In this document: piece after piece, positions 45,606 to 57,693 of the stretch
How positions within the stretch are numbered: the stretch's first letter is position 1
How the letters are laid out: the number at the start of each line of letters is the position of its first letter
Assembly (NCBI RefSeq): GCF_022682495.2
Contig: NC_071397.1
Span: 26,675,427-26,739,426, forward strand
Origin: Desmodus rotundus
Taxonomy: Eukaryota; Chordata; Mammalia; Chiroptera; Phyllostomidae
Length of the DNA stretch: 64,000 nucleotides
Direction of reading: 5' to 3'
Notes under the pieces: generated by a model
Told to the model about the DNA's origin: nothing
What the model saw: only the letters and a program-made list of their open reading frames with translations
The model's database searches: none
Made by a program: the position numbers and the translations under genes

Positions 45606-46170
45606 AAAAAAATACCACAAATTTAGCAACTTAAAACAACACATGTATTATCTAACAGTACAAGTCTGGGCATAGCATAAATTTGTTGGCTTCTCTACTC
45701 CTGATTTCATAGGACTGAAATCAAAATGTTCCTAGGGGTGTGTTCCTTTCTGGAGACTCTGGACATGACTCTCTTTCCAAGACTACTCAGGTCAATGACC
45801 TGATGAAATTTCTTGCAATTGTAGGTCTGAAGGCTTTGTTCCCTTGCAGGATATCAACCAGGGCCCAGCTTTGCTCCTGGGGAATCTATTTAACTGCTCA
45901 TGTTCTCCACGTGGCCCTCCTCCAATACCTGTGGCTTGAGTCCATCTCAAGCTTTGACTCCCTCAGCCTTCTCCTTCTGCTACTTCTCTGTGACCAACTC
46001 TTCTGCCTTCCTCTGGATAATCTATAATAATCTCTTTATCTTAAAGTCAGCTGATTAGTTACATTGATTATATCTGCAAAGTCCTTTCACAGAATTATCT
46101 AGATTATTTCTTGAATAACCAGGGGCCCAGAACTTTTAGAGGATATTTTTGTAATGCCACCTTCTACATT
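45606..46170 (+). repeat. Old interspersed repeat, split or bordered by L1
   Basis: ACCACAAATTTAGCAACTTA, AAACAACACATGTATTATCT, TCCTTTCTGGAGACTCTGGA, CAGCTGATTAGTTACATTGA and TTATATCTGCAAAGTCCTTT follow a very common mammalian repeat of about 550 bases. I cannot name it with confidence. Its 3' landmark recurs at 34,530. Confidence 0.5.
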
Positions 46171-46274
46171 ATTCTTGTCATCCACATAGTCAAAACTTCA
46201 GATACACTAGATCTAATAACAACAACTATAAGGTATATGACTTCCTCAGACTACACAAATCTGTTTTTTCCTTC

Positions 46275-46985
46275 ATTTAGTAAGTAATTATTGAGCACCT
46301 ATCCTGTGATTGACATTGGTAATATCATGATCATAGTATATTTATGTTACTTCTATTTTTTTTTTGGTTTAAAGTCTACATTTCATAAGAAGATACATAT
46401 TGAACAAATAACCACATTTCATGAAGGAAAATAATGGTGAAGGATTTAACAGAGACCCATGATAATTTAAATAAATTCACTTTCTATGACTTCATTTACT
46501 TAACTCAACAAATGCATTTCCTTCCCTAAAACTTTTCAAAGTTATATAGTTTCCTTCCAGATACTGTCTTCCCAATCTTGTCGTTGGCTCTCATTGGTCC
46601 CTACTCACACAATACTTGCAAAATTCTGAACTGAGGTAACTCCTTAAATAATGCAGTCTCACTACAAGTCTCTGCTTACCTAGATGCATCTTGGACCAGG
46701 GTTCTAATCATTAACTTAAATAATCATTCCATGAACCATTCAGACTGTATCATTTTCCATTTTCTGTGTCCTGGAGCTTCTTGCAAATAGCTACAATATA
46801 ACATGCAGAATGTTTTGTACTCTTCTATCTTTGTCACCACGATATGGAGTTATTCAAAAGTAGGGACTATATCTTTTGTTATTCTGAGTCATTTGTCTAG
46901 AATACCGAACCTAGCCTAATAAAAGTATCAAAAACTTCTGAATTAAAAAGAAAAAAAGGAAGTAATTTGAGAAGAAAAGAGTAGT
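46275..46985 (+). repeat. L2/MIR-type ancient remnants
   Basis: TAATTATTGAGCACCTATCC at 46,285 is a typical MIR/L2 opening. CAAAAGTAGGGACTATATCT, ATTCTGAGTCATTTGTCTAG and CGAACCTAGCCTAATAAAAG (46,855-46,925) follow the L2 3' end. An A/G-rich run trails it. Confidence 0.45.
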
Positions 46986-48930
46986 AAAGAGGAAGGAAAA
47001 ATGAAGAGAGCAATGAAAGAAATGGCAAGCACATTGGATTTGATAACATATCTGTGCTTATTTCCTACCTAGTACTTCCCAAGATTTAGCTGAAAAATGT
47101 TATGCCTATATTTAAAATTATCATATTTGATACAATTTTACTGATGAAAATTGTATATATTAGCAAAATGTCTTAAGTTTTTTCTGCTACTCTAAATGCC
47201 CATCTCAGTGGTATTATAAACAATTATCAATAAATGTTAGCTCTGTGATTTCCAGAACTTCTAAAAATACTAATGATGGAAATTTTAAAATTTATTCTAT
47301 TTTTTATTTAGATCAATAAAATCTCATTAGGACTCAAGAAGTATTTCATTTTCATCTCTCTTTGAAAACTCCTCTCAGTTTTATTTATTTTTCAAATTGT
47401 TTTCACTGATGATGGAATTGTTCTTAATATCCTTGTGTTACCTCTGGTCACTTTACCTAAATAGAAATATCGACTTTCAAAAAAAAATGTTGCAGTATCA
47501 TTGTCATCATTTAAAATGTTATTGTTTCTAGCAACTTAAATAGCTATAAATTGTAGCCTTTTAAATTTTGCATTTTTTAACTTTGGTTGTATACTGATTG
47601 GTGGAACAATTACAAACTGAGTGAACATTTTGGAGGCAAAGGACATGTCTTTGGCCTCTAGGGATTTATTTTGAAATGATTCTGTTATTAGATGTGACTG
47701 TTTCTTGGACACCCTTCTTTATGACTGCTGAATCATAATTACTTCCGGACATCCTTCATTTGCCTGCAAATAGTGCTGTGCTGCACTTCCCTTCATTTTA
47801 TTTTCCGTATTTTTGGTATTGAAAGGAATGCAAAGGTACAGTTTGAAAATGAGATTGTCCACATCTATCATATCTGCTTTTATGAAGCAAAAAGTGCAGA
47901 CTGTTTTATGCCCTGTTGGCAGGTTAGGTGGTAGCATTTCATATATATCATTGAGATGTTATTTAAATCAGTCATCAAATACATCTGTGATAGGCCTCAG
48001 CATCTTCTCTTTTCAGTTTGCACTAGAGTTGATGAAGTTTGTGTGTAGAAGGAAATTCCTTTATCCCTGAATAAATTAAAACTAATACAAGTCTCGAAAA
48101 TGAAAAGGAGAATTATGCTATAGAAAATAAAAAGAAAGTGACTAAAGACAAAGATATTCAGCTTGGCTTATTTTGGGTAGAACAATCAGTACCACATTTA
48201 TTTTATGTTACTTTTTGCATTTAGTACATCTACATTCAAATCCATTTTTTTTTCCATTCAGGTGCAGCTAATTATCATGTACATTCCTTGGTTCTACATT
48301 TGTCTTTGGAATAGCATTCCATTGTTTATTGGAAAAAGCACATAAAGTGTTCTTTTAATTTTTTTCAATGTGGATTTTTTGATAATCTGAAGCCAATGAA
48401 TATAACAAGAAATGAGTCAATATCTGACTCACTAAAAAAAATTATCTTTCTCTTCACATTTATATTTGGTGGAGAAAAGTAACCTCGTCCTGATTATTTT
48501 TAGTTCTGAAAACTTCCTTCTCTTTTTCTCACTCCAATCCATAGCTCTCACTCCACCCTGCTTCACAACCAACCTAGCTCCCATCTGCATTTCTGAGAAA
48601 ATTATACAAGCTCTCATGGGATGTTAGACAGAAAATTGGAATAACCTTTCATTAACGTGGAGACCTCTTGCTGGGAACTCGAAAAATTTCAAACCAGATA
48701 GTGACAACTCTGCGACCCTCCATGTAACTAAGTGTGGAGCGGTCCAATGGAGAAGAAACAGAGTCTAACTGATGATTATGGGTGAAATATAACACCAAGA
48801 TAGTAATGTGGGTTTTGAACATTTAAAACAGTTACCATACTTATTATGCAAGGCACAAATAGGATACCAAAGGCCAGTGTTATTGCAGGAGCAGGCAATA
48901 CATTTTAGGACTCTGTCTAAATTAAAGGCA
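46986..48930. other. Intergenic DNA, nothing recognised
   Basis: 47,560-48,070 is more even in composition than the rest, with an 85-codon + frame (47813-48070), but no protein or repeat is recognised. It is a candidate for a conservation check. Confidence 0.5.
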
Positions 48931-48939
48931 GTTGTGGGG

Positions 48940-49900
48940 TCACCAGGAAGATGACCAAAAAGATGAGACTAGTGCCTTCCTGATTCTATACCTGAGCCCT
49001 GCTAAGTCAAATGGCAATCGGACAACCAGTGGGGTCTTACCACTTGCCACCCCTAGGCAAAAACTCAGAAGACAGAGTCCAGTGGAAAGGAAAAAGGATT
49101 TTTTTTTTAAATATGCATAGCAGCTTTCTTGAAGAACCTCCCTCCCCTCAGGAGTACACAGGCACAGCAGGTGTCTGCAGTGGTGGATTCCTGCAGGTTT
49201 GTGTTCAGGGAGAGGCCTGGGCCTTGCAGCCTGACCAAGGTCTCCCAGACCTGCCAGCCCAAGCCTCCTCTCCCACCTTCTGACCAGACTAGCCCGCACA
49301 GCGCTGCTGGTCAGTCCTGGAGTGCTTGGGGAGGGCGCAGGGCCTGTCCCCAGCTGTGCTGGGGCCATACCGGACAGGGCTGCGGGCAGGCGGCTCCAGC
49401 CACCATGGCTACTTATCTGGGGTGGGGGCCCCCGGGCATGGCAGACAGCCACACTTTCAGAGCCAACCAGTTTGAGCCTCTCGCCTTCCCTCTTACTGGA
49501 ACCCAGACAGGCAGGTCCTGAAGACCTCAGAGACACAGAAAATGCTCCCCGCAAGGGCCCCGGGCTCAGGCACCTCAGACCAGCAGTTGCGGATCCACCA
49601 GCCAAGGGATGAGGAAGCAAAACCCAGCATTTCCATGCTCTCTGATTACTTAGAACTGCTCCCATCATCTCCTGCACAGTGGAAGTAGACATGAGGCTCT
49701 GTCCCTCACATCCAATTACCTCCCCAGCTTTTGACACCAGACCTCCGTGCCTCTTTTTGTGTGTCATGAGCATGCTGTCCTGGTTGCCAGGGCAACTCAC
49801 GCAGGGGCGTCTTCAGCACTTCCCCACCCCTCCCCATTTCTGGCTGTCAGCCCCCTTGCAAATGCCCTAGTGGGAGTTTGCATCTTACTCCTTTGGTGTC
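48940..49900 (-). repeat. GC-rich LTR-like block with long antisense ORF
   Basis: About 950 GC-rich bases lie in AT-rich surroundings. On the minus strand, a TATTTAAAA TATA-like site (about 49,105-49,113) is followed by TCCTTTTTCCTTTCCACTGG, GCCTAGGGGTGGCAAGTGG and ACCCCACTGGTTGTCCGATT. That resembles the U5-like end of the block at 22,860-22,970 (TCTTTCCTTTTTCACC, GGGGGCAGCAGTCAGC, CCCACTTTGGTTCGGTAACA). A 286-codon minus frame (48940-49800) is the longest in the window. Its translation is rich in Ser, Leu, Gly, Pro and Arg with no domain, signal peptide or repeat that I recognise, and other frames in the same DNA are open too. I favour an LTR relic over a gene. Confidence 0.4.
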
Positions 49901-50392
49901 TCTGTGTGGCCAGAGAGACATACAAGTGCAGAGAGAGTAACATGGACAAGTGACAAAGATTCTGGAAGCAGAGTACAAAGGACAGCTTACAAAAATGAAG
50001 GAGCTACAGGACTTTTGATGATTTATGCAGCAGTCCTGTACAGAGTGAGGATTTTTTAACATTGATTATTTCCTTGTCCAATTCTAAAAATATGTTTTGC
50101 TTTATTTTGTCTGGCATATTTCAGAATTCAGTGCTATATAACAAATATTATTTTTGAAGGCAGAAAGGTTTATTGGATTTTAATCCAATAAAAACATACA
50201 TGGTAAAATTATATAGTGAAATATTGAATTGTTTTGTTATTATTGAAATTTTCTCTTCTTACTGATTAATTAGAAAGCCAGGTTTTGTGATACTTTGCCT
50301 CAGGTAATATTTTTGAGTGACAAGATGAAGAAAAAGAAGTTTCATACTTTCTTCATTTTGTAAAAGCCTAAATCTCATAAAAAAGAAATTCT
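49901..50392. other. AT-rich intergenic DNA, nothing recognised
   Basis: An inverted pair, TTTATTGGAT/ATCCAATAAA, is at about 50,169-50,190. Otherwise nothing. Confidence 0.5.
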
Positions 50393-50593
50393 GCCCTAAC
50401 GGATATGGCTCAGTTGGTTGGGTGTTGTTCAGCAAAAAGAAAGGTCATGGGTTCAACTCCTGGTCATGGCACATGTGTGGGTCCCTGGATGGGGGTCGGC
50501 AACCAGTCTCTCACATGGATGTTTCTCTCCTTCTCTTTCTCCCTCCCTTCCCCTCTCTCTAAACATAAATAAAATAAAGTCTTTTAAAAAAGA
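50393..50593 (+). mobile_element. VES-related SINE, diverged
   Basis: The head is GCCCTAACGGATATGGCTCA with AGTTGGTTGGGTG, then CATGGGTTCAACTCCTGGTC and a CTCTTTCTCCCTCCC tract. AGAAATTC flanks it at 50384-50391 and 50594-50601. Confidence 0.9.
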
Positions 50594-50601
50594 AGAAATT
50601 C

Positions 50602-53440
50602 CTAACTCAGGGACCACAAATAAGAACTTAGAGGTTCTGTTAGCATGAATGTAAAACACTACATGAGTTTTTCCTAGTTAATCCTAATTACAATTTATCA
50701 TTTTTTTCAATTATGAACAACAACAAAAAATCTTAGTAGGACTAACAGTACCTGGAACTTTGTTATATCACTCTTCTTGCAAACACCTCAAAATAGCCTT
50801 GGTGATTATCACTACTTCAAAATCACTTTGACTTTAAGATCCACCTGTATATTCATCACATTTGTTAATGTTAATGAAATTGCTCAGGTATAATCATATA
50901 TCAAATTGGTTTATAATATTTTGAAAATATATTTCAATAACATTGGTCTTTTAAAAATACATTTATAGCATTATTTTGAGAATCGATATATAGACATTAT
51001 CAGAGGATCAGACATGCCTATGGCACACAAAAGGCTTGGAAATTTAATATGTAAGAAGTTTTGAAGTGGTGATGTTCTTCAGAGAACACTTTTGGACATA
51101 GTGAGTGCACCAGAAGCCCAGGCAGCACATTAAGGCAGGGACTTGGGAGATGCCAAGTTCTCAGAAGGTACTTACCACCCAAGAATAATGCGTTCTAGGC
51201 ACAGATATCTCAGACTTACAGTGGTGTCTTATATCAGTGGAATGACCTAAAATCAGCACAGGGTCATCTGGTCTGAGAGAACATGAGAGGTAGAGGACTG
51301 GCTACCTCAGGTGAGATCAGGGTGGAGCAATGGAATATGATCAGTGGGTTTTCCCAGCTGCTTCACAACTTCATTAAGCCCCAAAACTTTGCTGTACCCC
51401 TGGGACTTAATGCTTACACATGTCTGAGTTTAAAACCGCTATGAACTTGGGTAAGACATAAGTTCATTTAAACAAAAATGTATATACATTATTGAGAATG
51501 CCTGCATTTGCAACTGGGGTTAAAATATCTAAACATAAATCTGGACTTTTTGTACCATAAGCATCTTATTTTCAATCTTTATAAATGTAGTCATTTATTT
51601 AACAAAAACAAATTTTTCCCAAACACGGAGGTTTATTTATCAACAGGAAGGTTTTGGTCTTGCTCAGTTTTGGAGTGTGTATGTGTGTGCGTGTGTGGGA
51701 GTTCGTGTGTATGCACTTTTGTTAAATGAACAAAATTTTGTTTCTTATATTATGCAACCCATGCTGGTCAATTTAAGTGCAGCTATTGGTCTTGTGGAAG
51801 ATTAATAAATTCTCTTGTTTTTCCATTATTTACCCTGAAGGAAAGACATGTTTCTCTTTTTCCATCTGTGGTCATTCTATACTGTGCAATAAATAAAAGT
51901 CAAGAGGATCTTTGGTTCACCTCCCTCAGGTGCTCTGAATCAATCTCCTAAAAGTGTTATTACATTGAAGGATGGGTATGCCGGTACATTTACTCAAAAT
52001 GTGCTTTGAACTCTTCCAGTGAACAGATATGACTAAGGACTTAATGTTCCATGTGTTTGTTTCCACATTCAAAGTTAATAGGACATACATTCTGATTTTC
52101 ACTTGTTATTTGCTGTCCTGAGTGAGGTTTTTCCTGGTTTTTCAAAATTTTGAGCATGGACAAATGTCTACAATGTCAGTAAAAACTGCTAAGTACCAAT
52201 ACAATCACCAAGGACGGGATGGAAATTTTTCTTAATTGTGAACTCTGCCAAGTGAAATACTCATTACTGTTCATTTCAAGATGTATTTACAGTGCACATT
52301 CTAAGTGAAATATGAATTTTTTAAAAGTGTATATGCTTTAAAAAATGAATATATTGCTGGGGCACAGTTTTCTCATTAGAGAAAGGTTACCCACCACAAA
52401 CACCTTGTGTGCAAGATCCAACAGTGCTGAGTGTTGTCCTCATCTGCCATCCTACCCTTTCTATCCTTCTCAGTTTGCTTCATTTTTTAACCTGAGACTG
52501 AAATTAAGCTATGAATTTTTAATTGCATGATTAGTGGATAAAATTTGCAGAAATATTGGATTAACATATTTGGAACGTGTTGCCAAGTTGTCCGTGTGAT
52601 TACCAGGCACACTTGCCAAGTGTAAGGACCCACCTGGCACCTAATGGACAAGCAAGTGGAGGGTGTGTCGTGCTTCTTTAAAATGGAAACACTGGTAGCA
52701 GTAGTGGGGGTGAGAAGGGAAATAGTTCACTTTATATAACCTCATGAGTCTATTTCAGGAATACAGGTGTCATTAGGATCTAAATTTATGTGTTACAAAA
52801 GAAAAAGAGTGTGTTGGTGTTCGTGGATGGTAAAATTTGACATTATTCTAACAGAAGAAAAATACTGATATTAGCATAGAAATTTATTAAATATTTATAT
52901 AACTGAGTAAGCTCTATTTCTTTTGACAAAGAAATCTGGAAATTCAAAGGAACTAAACGGGATAATATTTAAATCATAAGTTCTCTGGGATATTGAGTAA
53001 GGACTGTGAAATTTACTTGTTATATTAAAAAGTGTGGAGTTAAATCAGAGATCTTTAATTTGTCAAGAATTTCTCTTATTTTGACCTCAGTAGTTTGTTT
53101 CATGTTATCATTTTCTTTACAAGAATGTCACTATTTGACACATGAAGTTTTTTTCAGACTATTCTGGGTTTTATTATTTTTTTTTCCCAGAGGAAGACTC
53201 GAAGGAGACTTATGAATTATCTAATTAGACTCATTAATTGGAAAGGTGTCATGATTATAATAGGAACTTAATTCTGCTTTTATTCCCCTTTGTGCTAATA
53301 GTATTTACTATATACTTGTGACAAATCAGCCATACTAGACCTTTTCATGGAGAGTTCATCGTGTAAAAATGATCAGTCATTAACTCTACTTTAGCCCTTC
53401 TTCTCCCTTCTCAAGAGAATGAGGTTTGTAGTGAAAATTC
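50602..53440. other. Intergenic DNA, nothing recognised
   Basis: A degenerate (GT)n is at about 51,676-51,712. 51,050-51,420 is less AT-rich but matches no gene or repeat that I know. Confidence 0.55.
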
Positions 53441-53665
53441 CACAGCTTGTTTTTTCAGGGACCAGCCCTCATCCAGGAACCCACCCAGAGGTGCTTTGTT
53501 TGAGGAAAAGACATTCTTATTGCCCAGAAAATTATAAGGATTCTAGGAGCCCTGTATAGGGAACTGGAGTCAAAGAACAAAGGGTGTTTTCAGTGTTCTT
53601 CTCGCTGAGGGAATTGCAAGGGTTTTGAGGGATCTGTGCCAGGAGCCAGGGACCAAGAAAAAAAA
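53441..53665 (+). repeat. Old repeat with an internal imperfect duplication
   Basis: ATTATAAGGATTCTAGGAGC (53,531) and AATTGCAAGGGTTTTGAGGG (53,612) begin two similar 50-base units, each ending in a 'caggaac/agccaggga ccaaag' block, about 81 bases apart. The family resembles old ERVL/MaLR LTRs. It is followed by A9T7. Confidence 0.45.
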
Positions 53666-54120
53666 AATTTTTTTCTATTATGTGACAATACCTAACACAT
53701 ATGATTTTGCTTTTATCATTTTAATATCCTAGATTTATAATATAACAAATAAGTTTTTGTTAATAGATAGTTCTATATTGCCCCAAATGCTACAGTCCAG
53801 AGTTAAAACTTTGCTTACCTTTTTCAACCTAACAGCAGAATAACATCATTTGTTCTTACGTCTACTAGTTGTATTATTAATTCCATTCTAAACAAGTGTG
53901 CTGCCTTGTGATTTTGGTATCTTTATTTTTCTCTTTAGTTTCTGTCTTCTTTGCAAACACTATATCTAATACACACAGAAAAAAACATATAATTATTGAC
54001 ACATTGTGGATTGCTAAGCTCATGGTGGTATATTGTATGCAATGTTCTACAGCATGCTCCTATCACCAAATGCTATACCTGAGGAATATTTTCATATTAC
54101 TACACAGATGACTCATTATT
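53666..54120. other. AT-rich DNA, nothing recognised
   Basis: No supportable feature. Confidence 0.5.
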
Positions 54121-54760
54121 TCCCCTCCAACTTTTTATTTTGAAAACAATTAACACTTACAGAGATGTTGAAGGGATAGAACAAAGATCAGCAGTATAAC
54201 TGTTATTCAGCAATGGTTAACATTGGCTATATACTCTGTATCTCTTCTTACGTGAGCAAGTGTGCATGTGTGCATTTGCTGGGAACTCTGGACTGAAGTG
54301 TAGATGTCATGGCACGTTATCCTCATTACTTAAGCGTGTGTATGATGAAATGTCAAGAATGAGAATGGTTTTCTATATGCCTTATAGTATTAGTACTACA
54401 AAGATACAGTAATAATGCTAGTATAGACATCATATTCAAATTTATTTTTCTATCACAGTCAAACATGTTTGTTTACTTTTTACCTTTTACAATCCATGAT
54501 TCACTCAAGGGCTCTGCTTATATGTGTCTGGTATCAGATACCAGAGGTCTTTGGAATTCCTTTAATATAAAACAATCTCAGTACCTTATTTATTTATTTT
54601 TTTTGTGGGAGATTCTTGCTATTGATATCATAAAGAGTCCAGACCACATGTCTGGATTGTGTCTCTGTGACTACATTCAAGTTATAGAGGTAAAGGTACT
54701 AAACACATACTGCGTTTTCATTGCTCTACTTATAGGACAAGATATGATGAAGAGACATCA
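54121..54760 (-). mobile_element. Old L1M 3' UTR region, antisense
   Basis: On +, the stretch passes CTTTTTATTTTGAAAACAAT, GTAGATGTCATGGCACGTTA, GACATCATATTCAAATTTAT, TTTTACAATCCATGATTCAC and AGAGTCCAGACCACATGTCT. This is the order I associate with the complement of the long L1M 3' UTR ('agacatcatgacacttcacc', 'gtccatattcaaatttc', 'gaagagtccaggccag'). The first half of a 195-codon + frame lies in it. Confidence 0.5.
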
Positions 54761-55387
54761 ATTTGAGATAAACAATGGGAAAGAAGATTCTATAATATTG
54801 ATTTTTAATAGAATTATCAGATTTATTATATTTTCTAATTACATGTACATATATTTAAAGTCTATCCACTGGAAAAAAACATTAAAAGCTATGGAATTCA
54901 ATTGCCATGAGTGCATCAGTGGCCAGAATTTGGCTTTTCAATACCAGTTTTTACTAATGCCCCTATGTCTGGGCCAAGGAAAGTTCAAGATGAGCCTGCA
55001 GCACCTTACTATTTCAAAAAGTAAAGAAATGTTTATAATAGGAACAATTTAAAAGGACATAAAATCTGACCTACATTTTCAATTCTGGCACAATTTTGAA
55101 ATAAAAGGAATGATATTGGTAATGGATTTTGACAGATTGAGTTTTAAAAGGTACTTCATGATACTATAATGCTACTTAAAATAAAGTTATGGGGTGGGTA
55201 GAGAAAGCTCTTCTTTACAGAAGAATGACAAGTTACAGTAGAGAAATGATAAAAGTAGACATAACACAAATGTAAGATTCTTGAATCACTCAAGAATTAT
55301 CAATTGATGCTAAAAACACTGGATAAAGAGCTGCTTGGGAATATGATAGTCATATGATCTCAAAATATCATTTAAAAAATTATATAG
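54761..55387. other. AT-rich DNA, nothing recognised
   Basis: Contains the second half of the 195-codon frame (to 55,052). No domain or repeat recognised. Confidence 0.45.
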
Positions 55388-55593
55388 AGCCCTGGCTGCT
55401 GTGGCTCAGTGGATTGAGTGCTGACCTGAGAACCAAGGGGTTGCCGGTTCGATTCCCAGTCGGATTGCATGCCTGGATTGCAAGCCAGGTCCCCTGTGGG
55501 GGCATGCAAGAGGTAACCACACATTGATGTTTCTCTCCCTCTCCTTCTCCCTTACTTTCCCTCTGTCTAAAGATAAATAAATAATATATTTTT
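55388..55593 (+). mobile_element. VES-type SINE, clean TSD
   Basis: The head is GCCCTGGCTGCTGTGGCTCA, with GGTTGCCGGTTCGATTCCCA, which retains the B-box GTTCGATTC, and the tail AAATAAATAATATATTTTT. AAAAATTATATAG flanks it at 55375-55387 and 55594-55606. It is one of the best-preserved copies here. Confidence 0.95.
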
Positions 55594-55800
55594 AAAAATT
55601 ATATAGGGAAATATATAGTTATAATTGAGAGATCAGGTACACATCTTTTTAAGCGTATCATAAAACTTAACATCATTAATAGTGAAATAAAGTGATGAAT
55701 ATTTTCTAATCATAATAAAATTATATCACATCACAGGAAGAGTAATGTTATTTTATTCCCAAACTATCCTAATTTTCAACATTTTTTAAAACAAGAAATA

Positions 55801-56000
55801 TGGTATGGCTCAGTGGATTGAGTACAGGCCTGAGACCAAAGGGTTGCCAGTTCGATTCTCAGTCAGGGCACATGCCTGGGTTGTAGGCCATGTCCCCAGT
55901 AGGGGGTGCACGAGAGGTAACCACACATTGATGTTTCTCTCCTTGTCTTTTGCCCTCCTTTCCCTTCTCTCTAAATATAAATAAATACAATTTTTAAAGA
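55801..56000 (+). mobile_element. VES-type SINE, lacking the first bases
   Basis: It begins TGGTATGGCTCAGTGGATTG, so about ten bases of the usual GCCCTGGC head are missing. It then has GGTTGCCAGTTCGATTCTCA and GTAGGGGGTGCACGAG, and the tail AAATATAAATAAATAC. It lies 207 bases after the previous copy in the same orientation. Confidence 0.9.
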
Positions 56001-56419
56001 AAAGAGTAAACATAATTTATTTCCTTAGTTGGCAACATATCCTGAGTATATACTATATAGAGGAAACTAAAAAGTTTCTCTGGGGATGTATAGAATTTAA
56101 TAAATAAAAACATAAATTTTCATTGAGATGATTTTAGCATATTTTCATGTCTTTTTAAATATATTTTTACAATAAGCACCAATCAGTTAGCATTTCAACA
56201 TGAAAAATAATTTTCAAATGAATGTTTTCATGAGGTCCTGGTCAGTGAATTTTGAGAATGGTGATATAGTGGGCTAGATTTACTATGGTTGTCAGATACA
56301 ATTTGCCGTCCCTGTCATTCTATGTTCTTCTCTGTACCCTGGGGAAGTTCACTTGGAAATTACCCTTTCTAGGCTTTATTGCCAACAGAATTTTTCTTGA
56401 TATCCTCCAATAAGGCAGT
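56001..56419. other. AT-rich DNA, nothing recognised
   Basis: No supportable feature. Confidence 0.5.
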
Positions 56420-56421
56420 TA

Positions 56422-56634
56422 CATAGAGGTCTGGCACAAATAATGACCTCCTTTTATTACAAAATCTTTTATTACAAAATCATGAGCGTATAATTCTGTA
56501 ACATAACAATATCATACTTAAGCATACCATATGACATTTTTGGTGAAATGTTCAAATTAAAGCTATAAGTTATTACACCCATATTATTACCTTACCAACC
56601 ACACTCAAGCAGGTGTGACTTTTGCTGGACCCTG
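56422..56634. mobile_element. Mariner-type MITE, 213 bp
   Basis: The right end read inwards is CAGGGTCCAGCAAAAGTCAC and the left end is CATAGAGGTCTGGCACAAAT, which form imperfect terminal inverted repeats. TA flanks the element at 56420-56421 and 56635-56636, the Tc1/mariner duplication. It has no coding capacity. A 15-base tandem duplication, TTTTATTACAAAATC, is at 56452-56466 and 56467-56481. Confidence 0.75.
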
Positions 56635-57691
56635 TATATTACTCATCTATCACATGTTTTGTATCTGGAAGGAGAGGGTAAGAAGAAGCCATTTTCTCTG
56701 GCAGTAATTTCAAGCCATTTTTGAGTACCACTCAAGCACCTTTTGGGTACTTTTAGGTTTGTGAGCACTTTGGATATAACGTCCCTCAGTACCTGGGATT
56801 CCCTGAAAGCTGCTTTCATGATATGTGCTTCCCAGCCTTTAAATTCTGTATCACCTAAAGTTCCCTGAGTTAAACCTCTCCTACTTAAATAGCTTAAGTG
56901 CCTTCTGTTACCAGACCGATAGACACAGTCATATGTAATGGAACTGGTTCTAAGGTGGTTAGATTTAAAAAATGGTACGGTCACACCACTAGTGGAAAAT
57001 GGAACACTGGAAATCTATTGTACGCAATGGTAAATAGTTAAGATAACTCAGTGAGTGTTTGTCAACCTTTTCTTGGTCACCCCTGTGCTTGGCTAGTGGA
57101 AATATGGACTCATCAATAATGGAATGATGAGATGAATGCTGTGCACAGCTCAGTAAGTGGGTTTCTCTTTACCACGTCTGACCAGGCTACCTCCAGGGCT
57201 ACATTCTCAGTGTGTGAGCATAAGAAATGGATACTGTGCCTCTACTATGACGCCATTCTATGGCAAATCAGCCATCATTTGGTAATTGGCAGGTTACATT
57301 TGAATCTTCTCATCACAGAGTGATCAGTAATCAGGAGGTGGAAATGGTTTTCCTGTCTACGGTGCTGTAAAGTATCAGTAAGTGGAGTATTTCTGGATCT
57401 CAGATGATTCTCTGTGTTGTCTATTAGTAATTCTATGTTTGCAGGTAATTGCTAATAAAAAATCATAGCAACACAATATAAGGAAGATCACATATGGCTC
57501 AGATCTTTCAGGAGTGAAATTTCTCATCACAGGAGCTTAAGAACCTTGTTTAGCTGAGATGTTGACTGACACCAAAAGAAATATGGAATATATGATGGAA
57601 GAACATTTCACTTCAAAACCTAGACTCTTGTTTTGTTGTGGGAACAAGGGCTTTAGTGGCTATGAACATTTTTCCTTCTTTGTGATATATA
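56635..57691. other. Old unassigned sequence
   Basis: 56,640-57,420 has moderate complexity, with a 113-codon minus frame (56643-56984) and a stretch reading TACTGTGCCTCTACTATGAC and CCATTCTATGGCAAATCAGC that hints at old ERV-internal sequence. I could not assign it. Confidence 0.35.
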
Positions 57692-57693
57692 TA

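Noticed and set aside
56643..56984. 113-codon frame on minus
   Set aside because: No domain recognised. It begins next to a MITE, and its length is only mildly unusual in this composition.
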